The notes below the pieces were generated by a model. That model saw nothing but the letters and a program-made list of their open reading frames with translations, was not told the DNA's origin and made no database searches. 64,000 nucleotides of DNA. Origin: Nitrospirota bacterium. Lineage in GTDB: Bacteria; Nitrospirota; Leptospirillia; Leptospirillales; Leptospirillaceae. A program made the translations under genes and the position numbers. Below, piece by piece: positions 1 through 6,117 of the stretch. Each line of letters starts with the position of its first letter. Position 1 is the stretch's first letter. The DNA lies in assembly GCA_027314645.1 (NCBI GenBank), contig DAHVAL010000001.1:1-64000 (forward strand). Direction: 5' to 3'.

Positions 1-338
1 ATCCAATCCAAGGCCATTAGCCTGCCGGCAACCGACGCCCCCAACGCCCCTCCAACATGAGGGAACCTTTCCGTCCAGTCGATACAACGCCTGGCCAACC
101 GACGACGAGCTCTTGAGAAAGATGTCCAGTCAATTCCGAAACGTTCAAATTTCTGTCTTCCTTGGTCGGTCACGCGGAAGTCGATTCCTTCAAGGACCAA
201 CCACCCCATCTTTTGAAACGACCCTGTCAGAGCCACCCCCAATCTTCCGGCCAGATGCTCGTAACACATACGTGCGTCGCGAAGGGGCGTGATTCGAACC
301 AAATCTGGGCGGATCCTTTCGTTTGGCGATTCTGTTAG
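1..338 (-). pseudogene. 5'-truncated ArsR-type HTH regulator, C-terminal part; runs off window
   Basis: Reading the minus strand from 338 to the window edge gives about 112 open codons with no start codon; an in-frame TGA lies at 339-341. The translation contains DARMCYEHLAGRLGVAL, then DFRVTDQG, then RCIDWTERFPHVGGALGA. These are the family hallmarks of the C-terminal half of the roughly 220-residue ArsR-like metal/drug regulators. The N-terminal winged-helix DNA-binding part, about 100 residues, is missing, and the frame ends 30 bp from the IS256-type element. I infer that insertion or a linked deletion removed the 5' end. The distal end lies outside the window. No matching HTH-coding sequence is seen on the far side of the element. 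Confidence 0.65.
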
Positions 339-370
339 TCAACGTTGTGCAAAAAGGGCTCATGGATAAA

Positions 371-1630
371 GAGGCTGTGTGATCCATCATGCAACAGCCC
401 TTTTTGAGGACTGAGCGGGTTTTTCTCCGGTCATGTCGAGATATTTCTTTCCGGAGACCCAGTTATCATGGACTTCGGAACACAGGGCGCGAATGAGACG
501 AAGACAGCTCTCAGCATTCGGAAAGATCCGAACCACCCGGGTTCGCCGTTTGATCTCCTCATTCAACCGCTCCAGCACATTCGTGCTTTTGAGAGAGCGA
601 TGATGGGCTCTCGGAAGCTTCAAAAAGGTGAACGTTTCCCCGATCGTCTCTTCCACCCATTCGACAAATTGGGGAGTGGACTCCTGCCATCGATCAATCC
701 AGCGAGAAAGTCCTTCCTGGGCCTCGGGAAGGGTGTGGCGATCATAGAGTTCACGCAGCTCCTTCAAACAAGATTCTTCTGCCTTTTTGGGAAGATGGTC
801 CAGGGCATTGCGAAGGTAATGAACATAGCAGCGTTGCCACAGGGCTTCCGGGAGAACTTCGGCAATGGCCTGCTTGAGTCCTTCGTGATGATCCGATACG
901 ACATAGGTCACTTGGGACAATCCCCGTTTCTTGAGACCGATCAGAAAGTCTCTCCAGGAAGAGCGGCTTTCCCGATTGGCCAACTCGACCGCCAGCAGAT
1001 GTCGCCGGCCGTCGGTATCAACGCCGACCGCGATCTGAACGGCCCGGGACCGGATGATTCCGTCTTCCCGAACCTTCTCATAGCGGGCATCGAGAATCAG
1101 GTAGGGAAAGGCTTCTTCCAGGGGTCGGGAGGCAAAACGCGTGAGCGCCGCATCCAACGTCTTGTTGATCGTACTCACCGTGGAGGCCGAGAATCCATGG
1201 CCGCACAGCTCCTCCGTCACCGTCTTGATCCGACGGGTGGAGACTCCCTGGACGTACATCTCCGCCAAGACCGAGAACAAGGCTTTTTCGCTCCTCTGGT
1301 AGCGTTCGAAGAGTTCCGTCGAAAACTGTCCCGAGCGATCCCGGGGAACCGTAAGCTCGACCTTGCCCACCCGGGTGATCCAGGACCGTCGATAATAGTC
1401 GGCCCGATAGCCTTTTCGCTCGTCCGTTCGTTCTCCCGAAGAGGCGCCCAGAAACTCGGTCATTTCCGCTTCCAGAAAACTTTGAAGCGCTTCTCGAACC
1501 AGTTCCTTCATCAGATCCCGATCCTCCTCAGGGATTTCAAACCGGGAGAAACTGTTTTAGACTTCTTTCCATGGGTCATGGTTCCCTCCTAAGGGGTGAA
1601 GGTCAGTGTTTTGGTCGACACAAACCTTCT
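371..1630 (-). mobile_element. IS256-family insertion sequence, approximate ends
   Basis: The transposase gene is bracketed by imperfect inverted ends. The left end begins GAGGCTGTGTGATCCA at 371. The right end, read inward on the minus strand from 1630, is AGAAGGTTTGTGTCGACC. The two align with one gap and several mismatches over about 16 bp. The length of about 1.26 kb fits the family. No convincing 8-9 bp target duplication is visible in the flanks, so the exact ends are uncertain. The element sits between a broken ArsR-type gene and AT-rich foreign-looking DNA. Confidence 0.55.
387..1511 (-). CDS. IS256-family transposase
   Basis: A 374-residue DDE transposase of the mutator/IS256 type. 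The start ATG (1509-1511) has an AGGAGG about 11 nt upstream, and the frame is closed by a TAA further up. The N-terminus carries the EAEMTEFLGA segment typical of the family. Catalytic residues are visible: D in YLILDARYEKVR, D in TYVVSDHHEGL, and E in NVLERLNEEIKRRTR. The C-x2-H region reads RCYVHYLRN. No internal stop or frameshift is seen, so it could be active. A long plus-strand open frame on the opposite strand is only its shadow. Confidence 0.95.
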   Translation of the reverse strand: MKELVREALQSFLEAEMTEFLGASSGERTDERKGYRADYYRRSWITRVGKVELTVPRDRSGQFSTELFERYQRSEKALFSVLAEMYVQGVSTRRIKTVTEELCGHGFSASTVSTINKTLDAALTRFASRPLEEAFPYLILDARYEKVREDGIIRSRAVQIAVGVDTDGRRHLLAVELANRESRSSWRDFLIGLKKRGLSQVTYVVSDHHEGLKQAIAEVLPEALWQRCYVHYLRNALDHLPKKAEESCLKELRELYDRHTLPEAQEGLSRWIDRWQESTPQFVEWVEETIGETFTFLKLPRAHHRSLKSTNVLERLNEEIKRRTRVVRIFPNAESCLRLIRALCSEVHDNWVSGKKYLDMTGEKPAQSSKRAVA

Positions 1631-1981
1631 TACCATGGCCCTTTTCTATTTCCAAAACTTTTTGCACATAATTCAGTACGTTACCACGAGATGGCGTACA
1701 ATGCCTTCTTTTGGAAGGCAATCCATTACTGGAAAGCATGTAAGGAATATGTATTATATCGTAGGAGGGGTGGAATTAAGTCTTTTTATGAAAATTTTGA
1801 ATACTTAAACGATGAGATGATTAAAAAATCTTGTAAAAAAGAGAAAAAAAAGATGGGGCAGAATTGCCGTATGAGATGGATGCTTTTCTTGAAAATGAAA
1901 AAGGGCTCTAGCCAAAAGGTTTTTTTACAGGAACTCAACGGGGCGTTTTGCAAGAGCACTCTATTGGAAAAGGAGAGGAAG
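1631..1981. other. AT-rich stretch without a convincing gene
   Basis: Between the right end of the IS element and the ankyrin lipoprotein the DNA is AT-rich with A runs. The plus-strand frame upstream of the lipoprotein start happens to stay open, but its translation is Lys/Phe-rich low complexity and no good ribosome-binding site precedes an internal ATG. I see no RNA gene here. Base composition differs sharply from the core genome to the right, consistent with acquired DNA. Confidence 0.6.
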
Positions 1982-2461
1982 ATGAATAAATTTCGTTCCA
2001 TATTTTCGTTTCTCTTGGCTATTGGGATTGTATCGAGCTTAACGGGGTGTGTTGATCAGTACCTAACCTCTGCTATTTTAGCTGGTCATGATGCTGCTGT
2101 AGAAAGATTGGTAGCCCAGGGGGCGGATGTCAATAAAGGAACAGTCCCTCCGCTTTATTTTGCTGTTGTTAAAAAAAATATGAAAATAGTTCGGCTTCTT
2201 CTTGATCACGGAGCAGAGGTAAATACGGAGACAAGGAATGGAGGTACACCCCTGATAGCCGCTACAGGGACAGATCAAATTGATATGGTTCGTATACTAC
2301 TAAAGCACGGAGCAGATCCAAATCAAAGTGGTGTATATATTAGTGGTAGTTTATTTAATATCAAAAGAGAACCTGGTACGGCCTTAGAAATCGCTCAAAA
2401 ACATGGTTATTCGGATATCCTCTCTTTACTCGAATCCTATCAAAAGAAAAAGGGAAATTAA
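1982..2461 (+). CDS. Ankyrin-repeat lipoprotein
   Basis: A 159-residue predicted lipoprotein. The ATG at 1982 is preceded by AAGGAGAGGAAG, a good ribosome-binding site. Residues 1-22 form a signal peptide ending in the lipobox LTGC. The mature part holds about three ankyrin repeats: AILAGHDAAVERLVAQGADV, then FAVVKKNMKIVRLLLDHGAE, then a third ending MVRILLKHGADPN, plus a degenerate fourth near EIAQKHGYSDILSLLE. Ankyrin repeats mediate protein binding; the partner is unknown. Low GC next to an IS element suggests horizontal acquisition. It would act at the periplasmic face of a membrane. Confidence 0.85.
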   Translation: MNKFRSIFSFLLAIGIVSSLTGCVDQYLTSAILAGHDAAVERLVAQGADVNKGTVPPLYFAVVKKNMKIVRLLLDHGAEVNTETRNGGTPLIAATGTDQIDMVRILLKHGADPNQSGVYISGSLFNIKREPGTALEIAQKHGYSDILSLLESYQKKKGN

Positions 2462-2659
2462 CGGGATACCTTGAATCGAGCAACCAGAATACCGGGCCCA
2501 ACTAACCTACCGAGCCGACGATTTGAAATTTCGGCTGTGACGGATTTGTGCCGTGGGCGAAATCCGGGATCGTGAATTCACCGTCCGGAATCATCCGGTT
2601 GAACTTTGGCAGGCACCGGATAAGTGATTGGTAAAAAACAATTCATGGTATGGCATTTC

Positions 2660-2708
2660 GGACTGTTAATCACCATGTCGCAGGTTCGAGTCCCGCCCTC
2701 GGTTCCGC
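2660..2708 (+). other. Degenerate tRNA-Asn(GUU) 3' half, possible attachment-site remnant
   Basis: GACTGTTAA (anticodon loop with GTT) at 2661-2669 is followed 22 bp later by GGTTCGAGTCCCGCC (T-arm, 2683-2697) and a CTCGGTTCC acceptor-like end. The anticodon stem does not pair, the T-stem has one mismatch, and no matching 5' half lies upstream, so this is not a functional tRNA. A closely similar half occurs at 4800-4846. tRNA 3' halves are classic integrase attachment sites, so I infer an att scar. Confidence 0.55.
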
Positions 2709-2720
2709 AATCTATACACT

Positions 2721-2746
2721 CCAGAGGGTCTTGCAAAACCCTCTGG
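2721..2746 (+). other. Perfect 9-bp stem-loop, possible terminator or att-linked hairpin
   Basis: CCAGAGGGT (2721-2729) pairs exactly with ACCCTCTGG (2738-2746) across an 8-nt loop, followed by TAAAAA. It lies 13 bp after the tRNA-like remnant. On the plus strand it lacks a T tract. On the minus strand the stem is followed after a few bases by mixed sequence, so classical intrinsic termination is doubtful. Confidence 0.45.
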
Positions 2747-2873
2747 TAAAAATCCATGAGATTCCGACGCAGGACGACAGGATCATCAATAACGCATCGA
2801 TCCGGGAGACCCAATGACAGGGAGAACTTCCTCTCGCAAAAGGATCGGATTAATCTCTTAAAAAGGATGACAT

Positions 2874-3161
2874 GTGAATAGAAATGGTATCGTTGATCGT
2901 ACAATAACGCTTGGCGGTGGAAAGGATCTTCCGAGAAAAACCGTGCGGGAAGTTCTGGACTTCATGATCCAGGAGATGACGGATTGTCTGCTCTCGGGAG
3001 AGTCGGTCAAGCTCACAAGTTTCGGAACGTTTGAAACAAGAAAGCGAGCCGACAGGTTGGGCCGTAATCCAAAAACGGGGGAACCTCTTCTTATTCCAGG
3101 TCATCGGGTTATTGTGTTCAAGCCGTGTAAGAAGTTTTGGGAAGTGAATGAAATTTTGTGA
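2874..3161 (+). CDS. IHF/HU-family DNA-binding protein (IHF-alpha-like)
   Basis: A 95-residue histone-like protein, the usual size for HU/IHF. The ATG is preceded by AAAAAGGATGAC. It shows the family order: an N-terminal dimerisation helix pair (RKTVREVLDFMIQEM), the VKLTSFGTF strand, then the DNA-wrapping beta-arm around RLGRNPKTGEPLLIPGHRV, which contains the conserved R-N-P-x-T-G-E-x-x-x-I-P signature with the tip proline. The C-terminus is short. Such proteins bend DNA in recombination and transcription. Its place inside a region flanked by tRNA-like halves suggests a role in the mobility or regulation of that element, but it could equally be a chromosomal IHF subunit. Confidence 0.88.
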   Translation: MNRNGIVDRTITLGGGKDLPRKTVREVLDFMIQEMTDCLLSGESVKLTSFGTFETRKRADRLGRNPKTGEPLLIPGHRVIVFKPCKKFWEVNEIL

Positions 3162-3622
3162 ATGGGAGCATAAATTGGCACTGGCTGAGAAGAATATTTG
3201 GCACAAGTGCCAACGTGTGTGGGACATATTTGGGACATGGCGTGATCTGGTCGCCTTGTACCGTGGTCCGTTTCAATCCGGTCCGAAGTCGGCACACCCG
3301 GACCAAGATGTTGTCGGATTTGGATTCCTGTAGGTCACGACCGTTCTTTTAAGGCGAGTGTGCTGGGATCGAAGTCCATGCGCGGGTTCACTTGCGTTCA
3401 TCTCAAAACAGGCCCCGGAGGAAGGGTCCGCCCTCAAGAAAATGTACTGGGCTGAATACTGAGCTCGGGAAAAGTGCATGGATGCAGGTATAGAGCCTTT
3501 ATTTATCGTTCCGTCTCCATCAGAAAAGAGAACCCGGATCCCCTTGTTTAAGTTTTCCCGTACGAATTTTCATCTTGCCGAAATTGTCCCGACCGGATAG
3601 AATGACCACATAAGGAGACCCC
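3162..3622. other. Gene-free region with TTGGCAC repeats
   Basis: No convincing gene in 461 bp. There is a perfect inverted repeat TTGGCAC-AA-GTGCCAA at 3198-3213, and the same TTGGCAC heptamer occurs upstream as a direct repeat at 3175-3181. Just downstream GGGACATATTTGGGACA forms a short direct repeat. Short clustered repeats like these are typical of protein-binding arms near recombination sites or of operators, but no cognate protein can be named. Several short open frames here overlap one another and have no coding signature. Confidence 0.45.
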
Positions 3623-3883
3623 ATGGCCTCATCGATGGAAGCAATCCAAAAGATCCTCCAGGAAACCGTCGCGCCAGGCATCAGCCGTCTTGAAATCGAA
3701 TTGGCTGGTGTGAAGGCCGATGTCAGGGCTCTTCAGTCGGAAATCAAGCGACTGGACGACAAGATCGATTCGAAACACAATGAAGTGGTGTCCGAGATCC
3801 GACGTATAGACGATAAACTGACCACGGCCCTTGAAATTCGGGAACGCTTGGCGGCCCTCGAAGCAAGGATGGCATCACGCTAA
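3623..3883 (+). CDS. Small coiled-coil protein, function unknown
   Basis: An 86-residue soluble protein, start ATG preceded by AAGGAGACCCC, a strong ribosome-binding site. Residues 20-80 have heptad-like spacing of Leu/Ile/Val with many Lys/Glu/Asp, for example ADVRALQSEIKRLDDKID and EIRRIDDKLTTALEIRERL, predicting a long coiled coil. There is no signal peptide, membrane segment or catalytic motif. Proteins of this type often sit beside toxin or DNA-processing genes in small mobile islands, but nothing here shows a specific role. The neighbours are the IHF-like gene and two other small unknown genes. Confidence 0.7.
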   Translation: MASSMEAIQKILQETVAPGISRLEIELAGVKADVRALQSEIKRLDDKIDSKHNEVVSEIRRIDDKLTTALEIRERLAALEARMASR

Positions 3884-4034
3884 GGCGTCAACAGATCCCT
3901 GTTTTCTCTCTCTTCCAACCCCATTCCTTTGCTTGTCCCACAAATTCATGTCTGCATCAGGACTGTCTGTCAAATCGGATACTGGGATCCACTTCATTTT
4001 GACTCGCCATCACTCAATCGAAAGGGGCATGCCC

Positions 4035-4217
4035 ATGGCCATGAAAGTTGAGATTAAAGATAACAAACTCCACATTGAAATCGATTTGGAAAAACCAACA
4101 CCATCAGCCTCAGGTAAAACTTTGGTGATAGCCAGCACTCATGGAAATACTGTCACCACCGCTACAATAGACGGAAAGCCCGTCACTATCGGGTTGAATG
4201 CTTATATCAAGCCCTGA
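4035..4217 (+). CDS. Conserved-looking small protein, ~60 aa, unknown
   Basis: A 60-residue protein starting at the ATG at 4035, which has AAAGGGG 7 nt upstream; an in-frame ATG follows at 4041 and one precedes at 4029. It is an acidic beta-rich protein with the segment LEKPTPSASGKTLVIASTHG followed by NTVTTATIDGKPVTIGLNAY. I recall similar short proteins from proteobacterial and Nitrospirota mobile regions, but not a function. The stop codon overlaps the next start (TGATG), so the pair is probably translationally coupled. The upstream in-frame extension to 3831 is rejected because it overlaps the previous gene and lacks a start signal. Confidence 0.65.
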   Translation: MAMKVEIKDNKLHIEIDLEKPTPSASGKTLVIASTHGNTVTTATIDGKPVTIGLNAYIKP

Positions 4218-4705
4218 TGTTTCCGGCCATGGGCAAGCGCATTACCTCCTCTTCGAACCCTCAAAATAACTCTCCGCACGAGACTCTGCACGCTTCGGAG
4301 GGAAAGGGATCCTATTGCCTGAATCTTGATCATTGGGCGCAGAGCTGGGCGGGGTTCCCGAAACTTGATGTGCCGGTCGGTGAGAAAATTGTGGAAGAAT
4401 TCAAGCCTTTTCTTCAGGCTTTGGGGGACGCCGGTTACTCCAAAAAAACGCTCAAGCGATATGCCGATTTTCTCTGGGCCCTGGGAGGCGAAGTGATCCG
4501 CCACGTCAATGAGGAACCGGCCGATCGCAAACTTCCGGCACGAGAACTCCTCTTGCGTCACATCGATGAAACCGGAGGACCGTACTGGCCCCATGCCTAC
4601 AACGTCCGTGACCGCAATGCCTTCAACTCCGCGTGCAGGCGTCTCTACCGATTTATGACAACGGGTGTGCTCTCCCGACCAACCACAAAGAGGGAGGAGC
4701 CCTGA
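4217..4705 (+). CDS. Hypothetical protein with SAM-like (integrase N-terminus-like) helical segment
   Basis: A 162-residue soluble protein coupled to the preceding small gene by TGATG. An alternative start is the ATG at 4229. The middle part (about residues 55-100) contains EEFKPFLQALGDAGYSKKTL followed by KRYADFLWALGGE. This helical layout resembles the core-binding domain of tyrosine recombinases, where a Y-S-x-x-T motif is common. There is no catalytic domain (no R..H-x-x-R..Y), so it cannot be an integrase by itself. It may be a decayed or specialised DNA-binding partner of the 2.1-kb island. Function is not known. Confidence 0.6.
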   Translation: MFPAMGKRITSSSNPQNNSPHETLHASEGKGSYCLNLDHWAQSWAGFPKLDVPVGEKIVEEFKPFLQALGDAGYSKKTLKRYADFLWALGGEVIRHVNEEPADRKLPARELLLRHIDETGGPYWPHAYNVRDRNAFNSACRRLYRFMTTGVLSRPTTKREEP

Positions 4706-4799
4706 TTGAAAAGAAACCATGGGAATTGTTGTCACCATCCGGGGATTGTTTTGGGTTGTTATCGGTTGACATATGGCGTCGATAGTGGCTAGAATCCAA

Positions 4800-4846
4800 G
4801 ACTGTTAAAACGCCGTTGCGGGTTCAAGTCCCGCCTTCGGCACCAA
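4800..4846 (+). other. tRNA-Asn-like 3' half with CCA end, possible attachment-site remnant
   Basis: GACTGTTAA at 4800-4808, then a perfect T-arm (GCGGG / TTCAAGT / CCCGC, 4818-4834), an acceptor 3' strand CTTCGGC, discriminator A and encoded CCA. The matching acceptor 5' strand (GCCGAAG) and a D-arm are absent upstream, and the anticodon stem cannot form. It therefore looks like only the 3' half of a tRNA. It is the partner of the remnant at 2660-2708, with the same motif order and nearly the same spacing (21 versus 22 bp). The pair brackets 2.1 kb. Confidence 0.6.
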
Positions 4847-4853
4847 TTCAACG

Positions 4854-5594
4854 ATGGTCTCAGGAATGCTCTTGACGGAGGAGAGTCCGGGATCCAGGAA
4901 CCCATGTAGCCCCAGTCGTTTGGGCAGACAAGGTCTGCAGGCACACTCATTGGTCGAACTTCTCACTCATCTCCAGCCCGTTCCTCCCGATGATTGGGAG
5001 ACCCGCCTCGCCGCCGACCGGGAAGAACTTTTCAGAACCCTTTACGAACGTTCCTTCCTTTATCGCCCCAAGAATCCTTTCCTGCTCTCCTCGGGAAAGT
5101 CCAGCCCCGTTTACATCGACTGCAAGAAGACGACCCTCGGTCATAGCCGGGCCCAATACCTCATCGGCCACCTGCTCTTTCACCGGATTTCCCCCCGGGA
5201 TCCTGACGGGGTGGGAGGGCTGACCTTGGGGGCTGACCCTATCGGCGTCGCGACCTCCCTGGTGAGCGGACTTTACCGTCGTCCGATTCCCGCCTTCGTG
5301 GTGCGAAAAGAAACGAAGGGCCATGGAACGAAGAATCCGATCGAGGGAGATCTCATCCCGGGGGCGCGTGTCATCGTCGTCGAGGATGTGGTGACCACCG
5401 GGGCGTCCGGACTCCGTGCGGCCCGGACCTGCCAGGAAAACGGGTACCAGGTGATCGAGGTCGTGGCATTGGTCGACCGGGAAGAAGGGGGGCGGGACCT
5501 GTTCGTCAAGGAGGGGGTTCCCTTCTTCTCATTCTTCACCCTGTCCGAGTTCATCGCCCATGACCGGATCGTCCGGGCCGAGGGACCCGTCTGA
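4854..5594 (+). CDS. pyrE: Orotate phosphoribosyltransferase
   Basis: Transfers phosphoribosyl from PRPP to orotate to give OMP in pyrimidine synthesis; cytosolic. The 246-residue frame is about 35 residues longer than usual, so the real start may lie downstream of the ATG at 4854. A GGAGGAGA at about 4876 has no good in-frame ATG after it. Core features are clear: LLSSGKSSPVYIDCKK near the N-terminus, the flexible-loop lysines in VRKETKGHGTKNPIEG, and the PRPP-binding motif VIVVEDVVTTGAS. It begins right after the tRNA-like remnant, marking the return to core genome. A hairpin follows the stop. Confidence 0.92.
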   Translation: MVSGMLLTEESPGSRNPCSPSRLGRQGLQAHSLVELLTHLQPVPPDDWETRLAADREELFRTLYERSFLYRPKNPFLLSSGKSSPVYIDCKKTTLGHSRAQYLIGHLLFHRISPRDPDGVGGLTLGADPIGVATSLVSGLYRRPIPAFVVRKETKGHGTKNPIEGDLIPGARVIVVEDVVTTGASGLRAARTCQENGYQVIEVVALVDREEGGRDLFVKEGVPFFSFFTLSEFIAHDRIVRAEGPV

Positions 5595-5608
5595 GCTTTA
5601 TGTTCGTT

Positions 5609-5638
5609 GGAGGGAGGCCCTAAATCCCTCCGGCTTTC
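5609..5638 (+). terminator. Possible intrinsic terminator after pyrE
   Basis: GGAGGGA (5609-5615) pairs with TCCCTCC (5625-5631), followed by GGCTTTC. The T tract is short, so termination strength is uncertain. A second GC hairpin, GGCGG...CCGCC, follows at 5647-5664. Confidence 0.45.
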
Positions 5639-5686
5639 GACCCCGCGGCGGTGAAACCTCCGCCGATTTCGGGGGATCAAAAGGTG

Positions 5687-5715
5687 TTGACCGGATTCCT
5701 TCACTAGAGTATAGT
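5687..5715 (+). promoter_or_regulatory. Sigma-70-type promoter
   Basis: TTGACC (5687-5692), a 17-bp spacer and TATAGT (5710-5715) make a near-consensus housekeeping promoter. The predicted transcript would start near 5722. That excludes the ATG at 5721 as start and points to 5757, 5778 or, best, 5805 for the small membrane protein. Confidence 0.65.
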
Positions 5716-5804
5716 GATGGGTGAATTGTCCCGAGAGGATTTTTGTCTTTGTTATGGGACTCAGGTTGATCGGAATCATGGACTCATCATTCGTGGGGGG
5801 GATT

Positions 5805-5942
5805 ATGCAGATCTACAAGTTTGGTTCTTTCAATCCTACCGACGCCAATTATGCCAACATGACCCTCATCGTCGTGTTTGTCATTCTGACCGGCGCCGCC
5901 CTTTTGACCGCCTTCACAATCATGAAGACCTTCGAAAGGTAA
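5805..5942 (+). CDS. Very small single-pass membrane protein, ~45 aa
   Basis: The likely start is the ATG at 5805 after a GGGGGGG tract; ATGs at 5778 and 5757 in the same frame are alternatives. The protein has a polar N-terminus (QIYKFGSFNPTDANYANM), one hydrophobic helix (TLIVVFVILTGAALLTAF) and a short basic-acidic tail (IMKTFER). It has its own near-consensus promoter upstream and a strong terminator downstream, so it is probably a separately and strongly expressed transcript. Tiny helices like this often serve as accessory subunits of respiratory or transport complexes. No family is recognised. Confidence 0.6.
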   Translation: MQIYKFGSFNPTDANYANMTLIVVFVILTGAALLTAFTIMKTFER

Positions 5943-6055
5943 TCGATTTCCGTCCTTTCCTGTCGGGGACGTTCGCCGCTTTAGGCACGGGCCCTCCACG
6001 GAGCGGTCCGGTGTGTAATTTGTTTCTCCTTTTGAACTCATTCCTAAGTAAAAGG

Positions 6056-6091
6056 GCGGGATTCTCCAGTTAGGGAGATCCCGCTTTTCTC
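6056..6091 (+). terminator. Intrinsic terminator
   Basis: GCGGGAT (6056-6062) pairs with ATCCCGC (6078-6084). An inner CTCC/GGAG extends the stem to about 11 bp with one bulge, and TTTTCTCTT follows. It ends the transcript of the 45-aa membrane protein just before the PBP gene. Confidence 0.75.
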
Positions 6092-6117
6092 TTCTATCGC
6101 GAGTCTCAGACCTCCGG

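Larger units (their letters stand above)
2462..2873. other. Gene-free junction with tRNA-like remnant and hairpin
   Basis: This 412-bp stretch separates the ankyrin gene from the IHF/HU-like gene. It contains a tRNA-Asn-like 3' half (2660-2708) and a perfect 9-bp hairpin (2721-2746), described separately. No protein-coding gene is convincing; a minus-strand open frame across it lacks family features and runs through the tRNA-like sequence. It looks like one boundary of a small integrated element. Confidence 0.55.

Noticed and set aside
280-320. tRNA T-arm-like string GGTTCGAATC on the minus strand
   Set aside because: It lies within the ArsR-type coding frame, and no stems or acceptor can be formed around it.
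468-1592. 374-residue plus-strand open frame opposite the transposase
   Set aside because: It is the exact shadow of the IS256 transposase, has no family features, and the minus strand has clear DDE motifs.
2660-2708. Functional tRNA-Asn gene
   Set aside because: No 5' half, no pairing anticodon stem and a T-stem mismatch; treated as a remnant. The same applies to 4800-4846.
3831-4034. Upstream extension of the 60-aa gene to 3831
   Set aside because: Overlaps the preceding coiled-coil gene out of frame and lacks a ribosome-binding site; AAAGGGG before 4035 fits better.
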